64,000 nucleotides of DNA, taken from NCBI RefSeq assembly GCF_900106535.1, contig NZ_FNOH01000001.1:806001-870000 (forward strand), written 5' to 3'. This stretch comes from Myxococcus xanthus (lineage in GTDB: Bacteria > Myxococcota > Myxococcia > Myxococcales > Myxococcaceae). Below, piece by piece: positions 26,285-34,078 of the stretch. The position numbers and the translations under genes are program-made. Position 1 is the stretch's first letter; each line of letters opens with the position of its first letter. The notes beneath the pieces are model-generated. The model had not been told where the DNA came from. It made no database searches and saw only the letters and a program-made list of their open reading frames with translations.

Positions 26285-27568
26285 ATGACGGCCACCGCAC
26301 CCCGGTACATGACGCGCTTCAGGTGCCTCGCGGATGCCTGCGAGGACACCTGCTGCGCGGGGCTCGTCGTCCTCGTCAGCGAGCCGCGCTTGCAGCGCCT
26401 GAAGCAAGCGGTGGCGGGCACGCCGGACGCGGAGCGGGTGGAGACCTTCATCCGGCTGGAGCCCGACGCCAGCCCCGGCGACGACGCCGTCATCGCGAAG
26501 CGCGAGGACGGGCACTGCGTGTTCCTGGATGCGCGGAAGACGTGCTCGCTGCACCGCGCCTATGGCGAGGCCGCGCTGCCGGATGCATGCGCCACCTTCC
26601 CGCGAGTCGCTACGCGCTGGGCGCACGGGCTGGAGGTGACCGGTTCGCTCGCGTGTCCGGAGGTGGCTCGCCTGTGTCTGCTGGCGGAGGACGCGGTGGA
26701 CACCGTGCCCGTGTCCGAGGACCTCGCGCTGCGTCCGGAGACTGCGCGGTCCCTGGGCGGCGGCGATTCCGAGGACGCGTGGACGCAGCACGCGGCGGCC
26801 GTGCGTTCCACCGCGTTGTCGGTGCTCCAGCGCCGCGAACTGCCGTTCGCCGCGAGGCTCTTCGCGCTGGGGCAGTTGGGCCTCAGGTTGGACGGCTTCT
26901 ACTGCCGGGGCACGGAGGTGTTCCACGGCGACGCGCGCGAGGGCGCGGAGGCCCTGCTGACGGAAGTGCTGCGTGCCTTCACCCTGCCCGAGACGCTGAC
27001 GGCGCTGCACGGTGGCTTCGCGGCGCTGTCGCTGCCGGGAGGCCCGTGGGTGGGCATCTGCGCCGCGGTGCTGAAGTCTCGCCTGGGCGCGGTCCGGAGC
27101 GAGCGGTTCCTCACGCTGGCGGAGCTGGTGCTGGAGTCCTACGGCGGCGTGGACCTGCTGCCCGACGATGCATGGCGCCGCTACTCGGAGCGCCGCGAGC
27201 GGCTGTCACCCGGGTTGGCGCAGCGGGTGGAGCAGTACCTGCGCCACCACGCCGTGAATCACTGGCTGCGCCACCCGTTCACGGACGCGCCGCGCGTGCT
27301 GGACTACGTGTTCCGCATGGCGCTGCGCGAGGCCGTCCTCTGTTGGACGCTCTTCGGCCACCCCACGGTGGTGGCGCTCTGCGCGGAGGTCGCGGCGGAT
27401 ACGGCCGAGTCACGCGCCCGGCTCGACGCCGCCGCGGTGGAGTGCTTCCAGCTCATCGCGAAGCACGTCGAGCAGGCGCCCCAGCTCCACGCCCTGGCCC
27501 AGGGGCTGGCGGGGAGCGGGGGCGACGAGACGCTCGGCCGGATGCTCGTGCTGCTCAAGGGGCTCTGA
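26285..27568 (+). CDS. FliB-like lysine-N-methylase family protein
   Basis: 427 residues. The Cys-rich signature of the FliB family is in order: FRCLADACEDTCCAG (10-28), GHCVFLDARKTCSLHRAYGEAALPDACATFPR, then LEVTGSLACPEVARLC. In Salmonella FliB is needed for N-methylation of flagellin lysines, and the Cys set is thought to carry a metal cluster. Myxobacteria lack flagella, so the substrate here must differ; surface or motility proteins are guesses. The C-terminal 150 residues are helical and less conserved. It starts 9 bp after the PilZ-Hsp70 gene and probably shares its transcript. It is convergent with the FrnE-like gene, 3 bp away. Confidence 0.82.
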   Translation: MTATAPRYMTRFRCLADACEDTCCAGLVVLVSEPRLQRLKQAVAGTPDAERVETFIRLEPDASPGDDAVIAKREDGHCVFLDARKTCSLHRAYGEAALPDACATFPRVATRWAHGLEVTGSLACPEVARLCLLAEDAVDTVPVSEDLALRPETARSLGGGDSEDAWTQHAAAVRSTALSVLQRRELPFAARLFALGQLGLRLDGFYCRGTEVFHGDAREGAEALLTEVLRAFTLPETLTALHGGFAALSLPGGPWVGICAAVLKSRLGAVRSERFLTLAELVLESYGGVDLLPDDAWRRYSERRERLSPGLAQRVEQYLRHHAVNHWLRHPFTDAPRVLDYVFRMALREAVLCWTLFGHPTVVALCAEVAADTAESRARLDAAAVECFQLIAKHVEQAPQLHALAQGLAGSGGDETLGRMLVLLKGL

Positions 27569-27571
27569 CGC

Positions 27572-28192
27572 TCACGGTTGCGCGCGAGGCGTCGCGCCGA
27601 GCCGCCGCATGGCCTCCTGGAACACCGAGTACTCCTGCGCGCCCTGGAGCCCGAAGCGCTCCCCGAGCACGAAGGTGGGCACCGCGTTGACGCCGATGGT
27701 CCGCGCCTCCTGGATGGAGTCCTCCACGGCCTTCGTGTAGCGGCCCTCCTCGACGACGCGCTGCACTGCGTCCGGGTCCAGGCCCGCCTCCTGGGCGGCG
27801 CCGCGGAGCGTGTCCCACTGCCAGAGGTCCTGGCCCTCGCTCCAGTAGCGGCGCAGGAGGGCGGCGTGGAACGGCTCCAGCCGGCCCTGCTCCCGGGCGT
27901 ACTCGGTGGCCTCGTGGGCCCGGCGGGTGGACGGAGTGAGTTCCCGCATCACCAGGGTGAGCCCGGCTGCCTGGGCGCGGAGCTTCAGCGGGTTGTTCGG
28001 GTCCTTCATCTTCTCGCGCACGTAATCCGGCAGGGGGAGTCCCTCGGGGGGCGTCTCCGGGCGCAGGTAGAAGGGACGCCAGTCCACCTGGACGTCGTAC
28101 TCCTTCTTCAGCTTCTGGACCTCGGCGTAGCCCACGTAACACCAGGGGCAGACGTAATCGGACCAGACGCGGACGGTGATGGGCTCGCTCAT
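27572..28192 (-). CDS. DsbA-family oxidoreductase, FrnE-like
   Basis: 206 residues with no signal peptide, hence cytoplasmic. The active-site CPWC is at residues 15-18 in RVWSDYVCPWCYVG. The inserted helical domain and the final GVNAVPTFVLGERFGLQGAQ block (cis-Pro and substrate-binding loop) are typical of the FrnE/2-hydroxychromene-2-carboxylate isomerase branch of DsbA proteins. FrnE of Deinococcus is a cytosolic disulfide isomerase linked to stress tolerance, while other members act in polyketide pathways. There is no biosynthetic context here, so a redox role is more likely. ATG at 28192; the gene ends 3 bp from the convergent FliB-like gene. Confidence 0.85.
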   Translation of the reverse strand: MSEPITVRVWSDYVCPWCYVGYAEVQKLKKEYDVQVDWRPFYLRPETPPEGLPLPDYVREKMKDPNNPLKLRAQAAGLTLVMRELTPSTRRAHEATEYAREQGRLEPFHAALLRRYWSEGQDLWQWDTLRGAAQEAGLDPDAVQRVVEEGRYTKAVEDSIQEARTIGVNAVPTFVLGERFGLQGAQEYSVFQEAMRRLGATPRAQP

Positions 28193-28382
28193 GGGCCCGT
28201 GTCTAACCGCGTCGAAGCGCCGCGTCATGGTGGACTGCGCCGGGGATGCGCGGAGGTGGTACCCCGGGTACGCGGAGGTGGACAGCGCGGGCCGTAGCAG
28301 GCAGCGTCCACCCCCGACAACCGTGCCCGTGACGCACCCCTCGGGTGGGGTGACGGCGGGGCGACTGAACCAGGAGACTCCC

Positions 28383-30419
28383 TTGCCGCTGTCGCTTCTC
28401 GCGGCCCTGGCCCTGAGCGCCACTCCGGCGCCGGCCCGGCCCCAGCCGTTCACCCACCACGACATGATTTCGCTGCGCCGGCTGAGCAGCCCGCGCGTCT
28501 CGCCGGACGGCAAGCAGGTCGCCTACGTCCTGCGCACCACGGACATGGAGGCCAACCGCGGCCGCACGGACCTGTGGCTCGTCGGCGTCGACGGAAACGC
28601 CGCGCCGCGCCAGCTCACCTCGCATCCGGACGCGGACTCCGAGCCCACCTGGGCGCCGGACGGCAAGAGCCTCTTCTTCCTGTCCTCGCGCGGCGGCTCC
28701 TCGCAGGTGTGGCGGCTGCCCGTGGACGGCGGCGAGGCCGTGCAGGTGACGAAGCTGCCCCTGGACGTGGGCGCCTTCCGCGTGTCGCCGGACGGCACGC
28801 GGCTGGCCGTGGCGCTGGAGGTCTTCCCGGATTGCCCCACGCTGGAGTGCACCCCGCAGCGCGAGGAGGAACGCTCCAAGCGCAAGGCCACCGGCCGCAC
28901 CTACGACAAGCTCTTCGCGCGACACTGGGACACGTGGAAGGACGGACGTCGCTCGCACGTCTTCGTCGTCCCCGTGGCCGGCGGCGCGCCCGTGGACGTG
29001 ATGAAGGGCATGGACGCGGACAGCCCCTCCAAGCCCTTTGGCGGCGCGGAGGAGTTCACCTTCACGCCGGACAACAAGAGCATCGTCTTCGCCGCGCGGG
29101 ACGTGGGTCGCTCCGAGGCCTGGTCCACGGATTTGGACCTCTTCGTCGCGCCGATTGATGGCAAGGCGAAGCCGCGCAAGCTGACGGAGAAGAACCGCGC
29201 CACCGACACCAGCCCGGTGTTCAGCCCGGACGGTAAGACGCTGGCCTACCTGGCCATGTCGCGCCCTGGCTTCGAGGCGGACCGCTACCGCGTCATCCTC
29301 CGCACCTGGCCCGGAGGTCAGGAGCGCGTGCTCACCCAGGACTGGGACCGCTCCGTCGGCAGCCTCGCGTGGAGCGCGGACGGCAAGACGCTCTTCGCGA
29401 GCGCCGGGCACGTGGGCCAGCAGCCCATCTTCGCGCTGGACGTGGCCACGGGGAAGCCCACCCAGTTGACGAAGGACGGCGCCGCGGACGCGCCGCAGCC
29501 GGCCGCTGGGGGCCGCATCGTCTACGTGTATGACGACCTGGATTCGCCCGCGGACCTGCACGTGATGAACGTGGATGGCTCGGAGTCGCGCCAGCTTACC
29601 CACGTGAACCAGGACGCGTTGGCTCGCATCCGCTTCGGTGACTTCGAGCAGTTCTCATTCCCCGGTTGGAACAACGAGACGGTTCACGCCTACGTCGTGA
29701 AGCCGGTGAACTTCGACCCGAAGAAGAAGTACCCGCTGGCGTTCCTCATCCACGGTGGGCCGCAGGGCTCGTTCGGCAATCACTTCCATTACCGGTGGAA
29801 CCCGCAGGTGTACGCGGGGCGTGGCTACGTGGCCGTGATGGTCGACTTCCACGGCTCCACCGGCTACGGGCAGGCGTTCACCGACTCCATCTCAGATGAC
29901 TGGGGTGGCAAGCCGTTCGAGGACCTGCAGAAGGGCGTGGCTGCGGCGCTCAAGCGCTACAGCTTCATCAACCCGGACAAGATGTGCGCGCTGGGGGCGA
30001 GCTACGGCGGGTACATGATCAACTGGATTGCCGGTAACTGGCCGGACGGCTTCAAGTGCCTGGTGAACCACGACGGCATCCTCGACGAGCGCATGGGCTA
30101 CTTCGACACCGAGGAGCTGTGGTTCCCGGAGTGGGAGCACAAGGGCACGCCGTGGGAGAACCCGGAGGGCTACAGCAAGCACAACCCGATTGAGCACGTC
30201 GCGAAGTGGAAGACGCCGATGATGGTTATCCACGGCGGGCAGGACTTCCGCGTGGTGGAGACGCAGGGCCTGGGCACCTTCACGGCGCTGCAGCGGAAGG
30301 GGATTCCCTCCAAGCTGCTCTACTTCCCGGAAGAGAACCACTGGGTGCTGCGCCCGGCCAACAGCGTGCAGTGGCACGACGAAGTCCTGGGCTGGCTGGA
30401 CCAGTGGACGCGCAAGTAG
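28383..30419 (+). CDS. S9 family prolyl oligopeptidase-type peptidase, exported
   Basis: 678 residues. I chose the TTG at 28383 because AGGAG lies 6 nt upstream and the protein then begins with a clean signal peptide (LSLLAALALSATPAPA). The middle is a beta-propeller of WD40-like PD40 blades (VSPDGKQVAYV, WAPDGKSLFFL, FSPDGKTLAYL). The C-terminal alpha/beta hydrolase domain has the nucleophile in LGASYGGYM, the Asp in VIHGGQDFRV and the His in PEENHWVL. These features identify a dipeptidyl/acylaminoacyl-peptidase of clan SC, active on short peptides in the periplasm or outside. That would suit a predatory, protein-digesting lifestyle. A strong hairpin follows the stop. Confidence 0.9.
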   Translation: MPLSLLAALALSATPAPARPQPFTHHDMISLRRLSSPRVSPDGKQVAYVLRTTDMEANRGRTDLWLVGVDGNAAPRQLTSHPDADSEPTWAPDGKSLFFLSSRGGSSQVWRLPVDGGEAVQVTKLPLDVGAFRVSPDGTRLAVALEVFPDCPTLECTPQREEERSKRKATGRTYDKLFARHWDTWKDGRRSHVFVVPVAGGAPVDVMKGMDADSPSKPFGGAEEFTFTPDNKSIVFAARDVGRSEAWSTDLDLFVAPIDGKAKPRKLTEKNRATDTSPVFSPDGKTLAYLAMSRPGFEADRYRVILRTWPGGQERVLTQDWDRSVGSLAWSADGKTLFASAGHVGQQPIFALDVATGKPTQLTKDGAADAPQPAAGGRIVYVYDDLDSPADLHVMNVDGSESRQLTHVNQDALARIRFGDFEQFSFPGWNNETVHAYVVKPVNFDPKKKYPLAFLIHGGPQGSFGNHFHYRWNPQVYAGRGYVAVMVDFHGSTGYGQAFTDSISDDWGGKPFEDLQKGVAAALKRYSFINPDKMCALGASYGGYMINWIAGNWPDGFKCLVNHDGILDERMGYFDTEELWFPEWEHKGTPWENPEGYSKHNPIEHVAKWKTPMMVIHGGQDFRVVETQGLGTFTALQRKGIPSKLLYFPEENHWVLRPANSVQWHDEVLGWLDQWTRK

Positions 30420-30443
30420 CCGCCGCGTGATGTCGTAGGACTC

Positions 30444-30471
30444 GGGGCTCGCATCGTGAGATGCGGGCCCC
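30444..30471. terminator. 12-bp hairpin between convergent genes
   Basis: GGGGCTCGCATC (30444-30455) pairs with GATGCGGGCCCC (30460-30471) over a GTGA tetraloop, with one G-T pair. It lies between the S9 peptidase stop (30419) and the end of the convergent small lipoprotein gene (30487), so it could serve both. There is only a weak T-rich tail. Confidence 0.65.
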
Positions 30472-30486
30472 GCTGTCGTTCAGGGC

Positions 30487-30777
30487 TCAGGGAACGCCGA
30501 AGCAGGCGCCGATGCAGGCGGTGCGAATCTGTGAGCAGGTCTTGCTGCCGACACAGTCCCCGCACGCGGCGAGCTGGTCCCTGCGGCGGTCCTGGTCCTG
30601 CCGCTCCATCCAGGCTTTGAGGTCGTCCTCGCACGACTGGACGTTGAGTGTGTCCGTGAAGCACTCCTTCCGTTTCTCGCAGATGGTGTCCGTGTCGCTG
30701 AAGCAGCCGGTCAGCAGCGCGCTCACGGTGATGACGAAGGTCAGGGTCAGCGTCCGAGGCATCATGCGGACCATCAT
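30487..30777 (-). CDS. small Cys-rich lipoprotein
   Basis: 96 residues or fewer; the start may be the ATG at 30777 or the one at 30762, neither with an ideal Shine-Dalgarno. The signal LTLTFVITVSALLTGC is a good lipobox. The mature part of about 75 residues contains eight further Cys (ICEKRKEC, SCEDD, ACGDCVGSKTCSQ, ACIGACF), paired in a way that suggests four disulfides in a compact helical domain. Similar Cys-rich small lipoproteins are common in myxobacteria and have no known function. It is a single gene facing the S9 peptidase. Confidence 0.65.
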   Translation of the reverse strand: MMVRMMPRTLTLTFVITVSALLTGCFSDTDTICEKRKECFTDTLNVQSCEDDLKAWMERQDQDRRRDQLAACGDCVGSKTCSQIRTACIGACFGVP

Positions 30778-30851
30778 GCCTCGTGCGCGTGCCTGTCTTC
30801 ATCCTCGGGATTCAGGTGTGTACGGGGTGAGAAAGGGCGCCGCGCTTCGGG

Positions 30852-31526
30852 TCAGGGCTTCGGCGGGGGCGCGTGCGCCGGGCCGGAGCCGCCCACGCCC
30901 GTTTCGCCTCCCAGCTTGCCCAGCATGTTCCAGGCCTGGTGCCGGTGGGCGGGCACCTGCTTGCTGAGGTCCTCGAGCAGGGCGGCGAGCTCGGGCGTGG
31001 CCTTGGGCATGGCCTTCTGGGCGGTGAGGACCATGCCCAGGACGGCGTCATGCCCCGTGACCTGTGAGGCCAGATAGGCGGAGTCGAAGGGCGCGCCGCG
31101 GATGACCTGGAGCTGCTCCATCGTGGCCTTGTCCTTGGCCATGGAGGCTTCTTCCGCGTCGTTCATCGGCTTGGGTGATTCGGCCAGCTTCAGGCCCTTG
31201 CTGCGCGCGTAGGACGTGAGCTTCTGGTCCAGCGCGGTGTGCGCCTTCATCATGATGGTGCCGAAGGCCTTCACGTCTGGATTCTGGGAGCGTTGCTGAG
31301 CGAGCTGGCCCGACTTGATTTCGTGTTGGTTCGCCAGGTGCAGCCGGTCGAGCAGCGCCTTCTCGTCCGTGGGGGCGGTGTAGCCGCGGTACGTGGCCAT
31401 GCCCTTTTGAACGGAGACCGTGTCCTGTTGGGAGGGCGGGCTGTCGGGCATGCCGGACTGTGCGAATGACGCGCCCTGGGTGAACAGCGAGGCGGCGAGG
31501 ACGAGCCCCGGGAGGGGATGCTTCAT
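30852..31526 (-). CDS. DUF4142 family exported protein
   Basis: 224 residues from the ATG at 31526, supported by AAGGAG 8 nt upstream. The signal peptide is GLVLAASLFTQGASFA. The body is a ferritin-like four-helix arrangement typical of DUF4142: LLDRLHLANQHEIKSGQLAQQRSQNPDVKAFGTIMMKAHTAL, then VTGHDAVLGMVLTAQKAM and a final helix ending in HRHQAWNMLG. The tail is Gly/Pro/Ala-rich. Members are often encoded near stress genes and some resemble iron-binding four-helix bundles, but the role is unknown. The gene stands alone between the small lipoprotein and the DUF1622 gene. Confidence 0.82.
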   Translation of the reverse strand: MKHPLPGLVLAASLFTQGASFAQSGMPDSPPSQQDTVSVQKGMATYRGYTAPTDEKALLDRLHLANQHEIKSGQLAQQRSQNPDVKAFGTIMMKAHTALDQKLTSYARSKGLKLAESPKPMNDAEEASMAKDKATMEQLQVIRGAPFDSAYLASQVTGHDAVLGMVLTAQKAMPKATPELAALLEDLSKQVPAHRHQAWNMLGKLGGETGVGGSGPAHAPPPKP

Positions 31527-31691
31527 GGGGTGCTGCTCCTTGTGCGTGAGGAAAGGCGGGCGCGCACGTTGGAGCGGCGTCGGAGCGGGATGCACGGTGC
31601 GAGAAGACGCGTCCGTGCGCCACTTCACGCAGAGGGAGGAGAGGGTGTGGCGGATGACGGTGGCGCTGCCCACGTGGCCGACCCACTGCGT

Positions 31692-32126
31692 TCAGTGCTT
31701 CACCGGACGTGGTGCGTCGGGAGCGGGCGGCACAGGGTGCTGCGGGGTGGACGACGTTGGCGGAGGATGAACAGGACCGGCGATGTCCTTGCGGTGTTGC
31801 CAGGGCCAGCGTCCCTCCAGCTCCACGGTGAGGGTGAAGCTGAGGAAGGTCCGGATGAGGACGATGAGCCCGAGCACCAGCACGCCATCCAGCGTGGGGC
31901 GCTGGCTCACGGTGCGGATGATGTCGGCGGCGACGAGGAACTCCAGGCCCAGGAGGATGGCGCGGCCCAGGTTCAGCCGGAAGCGGCGGTAGGCCTCACC
32001 GGCGGGGAGCTGCTGCCGCGTGGCGAGCACCACGAGGGCGAGCACCGCTCCCAGCACCATGCTGCCCACGCCGGCCCACTCCATGAGTTGGGCGGCAAGC
32101 GAGATGAGGGAATGGACCTCCATCAA
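31692..32126 (-). CDS. DUF1622 integral membrane protein
   Basis: 144 residues with three hydrophobic segments (MEWAGVGSMVLGAVLALVVL; ILLGLEFLVAADII; DGVLVLGLIVLIRTFLSFTL). The YRRFRLNLGRAILLGLEFLVAADIIRTV block followed by ELEGRWPW is the DUF1622 signature. These are small inner-membrane proteins of unknown function. The last 30 residues are a Pro-rich hydrophilic tail. About 165 bp separates it from the DUF4142 gene and 170 bp from the TPR-peptidase gene, so it is probably transcribed alone. Confidence 0.8.
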   Translation of the reverse strand: MMEVHSLISLAAQLMEWAGVGSMVLGAVLALVVLATRQQLPAGEAYRRFRLNLGRAILLGLEFLVAADIIRTVSQRPTLDGVLVLGLIVLIRTFLSFTLTVELEGRWPWQHRKDIAGPVHPPPTSSTPQHPVPPAPDAPRPVKH

Positions 32127-32296
32127 GCCTCCCGTGCGAGAAGCTAGGCATGGTGGAGACTTCAGTCATGGAGCGGCCTGCGTAAGGGGCGCATGCCCGC
32201 TCCCGTGAAGCTCCAGGGATGGAGGCGACGAGAAGGTTCACGAAGTCGCGAGGCCGTCGTCACGCCGTTGGTTGTCGAGGCGTAACGAAGCCCGTT

Positions 32297-34078
32297 TCAG
32301 TTCCCCGCGTCCGGCTTCTCGGGCTGCGCTTCCTTCGGTGCCTCCGCGTCCGGCGTGCCCGACACGTTCATCTCCGACAGCCCGCTCTCGTCACGCAGGA
32401 ACTGCTGCGCCACGCGGTCCACCTCTTCGACCTTGAGTCCCGTGAGCAGCGCGCTCGCCTGCCGCGCGCGGTCCGCCAGCGCCGTCTCACCCATGGAGCC
32501 GTGGATGCGCGTCAGGGCCAGGTGGATTTCCGGGTCGAACGGGTCCGACGCCAGCGCCTCCAGGTAGGCCGTCTTCGCCTTCGGGTAGTCCTTCCGGTAC
32601 AGCAGGATGCGGCCCAGGTGGACGTTCGTCGACGGTGAGCCCGGGTGCACACGCAGGCTGCCGCGCAGCACGCCCTCCGCCTCGTCCAGCCGCCGCAGCT
32701 CCAGCAGCGCCAGCGCGTACTTGTTGGACACGGATTCGTACTTGTCGCCCACCAGCTTGTGCGCCTTGGCGTACTCCTCCGCCGCGGCCTTAACGCGGTT
32801 GCGCTCGCGCAAGAGCTCGCCCAGGTGCGCGAACTTGCGCGCCGGCACCTCCGTCACCTCCTGGAAGTCGCCAAAGGAGATTTCACGCCCCTTCTTCTCG
32901 CTCTCGTCCTTCACCTTGCCCTTGGCGTTCTCCTTCAGGACCACGCGGTCCTCGCGCGGCAGGAGCTCGGTGGGGAAGGGCTGCTTCTTGATGTGCGCCA
33001 GCCAGGACTTCTCGAAGAGGGCGAAGGGCATCCCCATGGCCGTCTCCACCGCCTTGCGGTCCTTCTGCCCGGCCTTCAGCTCCTGGATGATGGCGCGCAG
33101 ACCCGCCGTGCCCTTGACGCTGTGCACGTAGTCGATGGCGTAGAACACCTCCGCGAACGCGGTGGCCGCGTCCTCCGCCGTGGGCAGCAGCGCGATGGAG
33201 GGGTGCATCTTCTCGAATGGGATGAGCGTGTCCGCCTTCACCCGCTTGCCCAGCAGCGCCTGGGTGGACGGCGTCATCGCCAGGCCCGCCTTGCCGCGCC
33301 AGCGCGACTCCAGGAACTTGGCCAGTCCCTCATGCAACCAGATGGGCACCGTGTTGCGGCTCATCTGGCTGATGACCAGATGGATGTACTCGTGCGCCAG
33401 CGTGTCCTGCCAGTCGTAGCCGCGCGCCACCGCCTTGGGGCTGGTCACCATCAGCTTGTTGAACTTGCAGATGGCGATGGTGCCCGTGGTGCCAATCTGC
33501 TTCTCCGTCAGCGTGCTCACCCGCGCCAGCTCGCGCGCGTTGCTCACCACCTCCACGCGAATCTTGCCGCCCGGCGGCGTCCAGCCGAGGTCCTCCTTCA
33601 TCGCCCGGTGGATGCCCTCCAGCGTCTCCAGCGCATAGGGCACCAGCACCGCTTCCTTCCCCTTGGGGTACTGGAAGATGAAGTGCTCGCTCTCCGCGCG
33701 CTCGTGGTCCTTGACGATGGCGCGCGTGTCCTTGGCCAGCCGCAGGTAGCTGCCCGGCTTGTCCTCGATGTTGGCGCCCTCCAGGAGCACCACCGCGTCG
33801 TCGTAGCGGCCTTCCTCGAAAGCCACCCGGCCCTGGAAGTACTTCAGCGGCTCCACGTCGGCGGGGAGGAGCTTCTCCACCTCGGACAGCTCGCGCCGGG
33901 CGCCAGGCACGTCCCAGTCGTCCAGCTCCGTCTCCACGCGGCCCAGCCGCTCCTTCACCTCGTCCTTGAGCGAGCTGGACTGGGCCCACGCCGCCTGAGG
34001 CACGCAGAGGAGCCCCACGGCCATCGCCGCGACGAGGGCCCCGAATCCGGAGGAATGCTTCAGCGCGTGGCGGCTCAC
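32297..34078 (-). CDS. exported TPR protein with gluzincin-type peptidase domain
   Basis: 593 residues. The signal peptide is GALVAAMAVGLLCVPQAAWA. Residues 30-110 are helical repeats. A metallopeptidase domain then follows with HExxH in TLAHEYIHLVISQ and a downstream Glu in WLHEGLAKFLESRW, the arrangement of the peptidase MA (DUF2268-like) family. C-terminal TPRs (AEEYAKAHKLVGDKY..., GRILLYRKDYPKAKTAYLEAL) end in an acidic tail. Its GTG overlaps the DUF4175 stop by 4 nt, so the two proteins are made together. It is probably a periplasmic protease or assembly factor, but the substrate is unknown. Confidence 0.82.
   Translation of the reverse strand: MSRHALKHSSGFGALVAAMAVGLLCVPQAAWAQSSSLKDEVKERLGRVETELDDWDVPGARRELSEVEKLLPADVEPLKYFQGRVAFEEGRYDDAVVLLEGANIEDKPGSYLRLAKDTRAIVKDHERAESEHFIFQYPKGKEAVLVPYALETLEGIHRAMKEDLGWTPPGGKIRVEVVSNARELARVSTLTEKQIGTTGTIAICKFNKLMVTSPKAVARGYDWQDTLAHEYIHLVISQMSRNTVPIWLHEGLAKFLESRWRGKAGLAMTPSTQALLGKRVKADTLIPFEKMHPSIALLPTAEDAATAFAEVFYAIDYVHSVKGTAGLRAIIQELKAGQKDRKAVETAMGMPFALFEKSWLAHIKKQPFPTELLPREDRVVLKENAKGKVKDESEKKGREISFGDFQEVTEVPARKFAHLGELLRERNRVKAAAEEYAKAHKLVGDKYESVSNKYALALLELRRLDEAEGVLRGSLRVHPGSPSTNVHLGRILLYRKDYPKAKTAYLEALASDPFDPEIHLALTRIHGSMGETALADRARQASALLTGLKVEEVDRVAQQFLRDESGLSEMNVSGTPDAEAPKEAQPEKPDAGN

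Noticed and set aside
24200..27010. A 936-codon open frame antisense to the PilZ-Hsp70 and FliB-like genes
   Set aside because: Composition is an Arg/His/Gly/Ala-rich mirror of high-GC coding DNA with no domain, signal or plausible ribosome site; the forward strand holds two clear genes.
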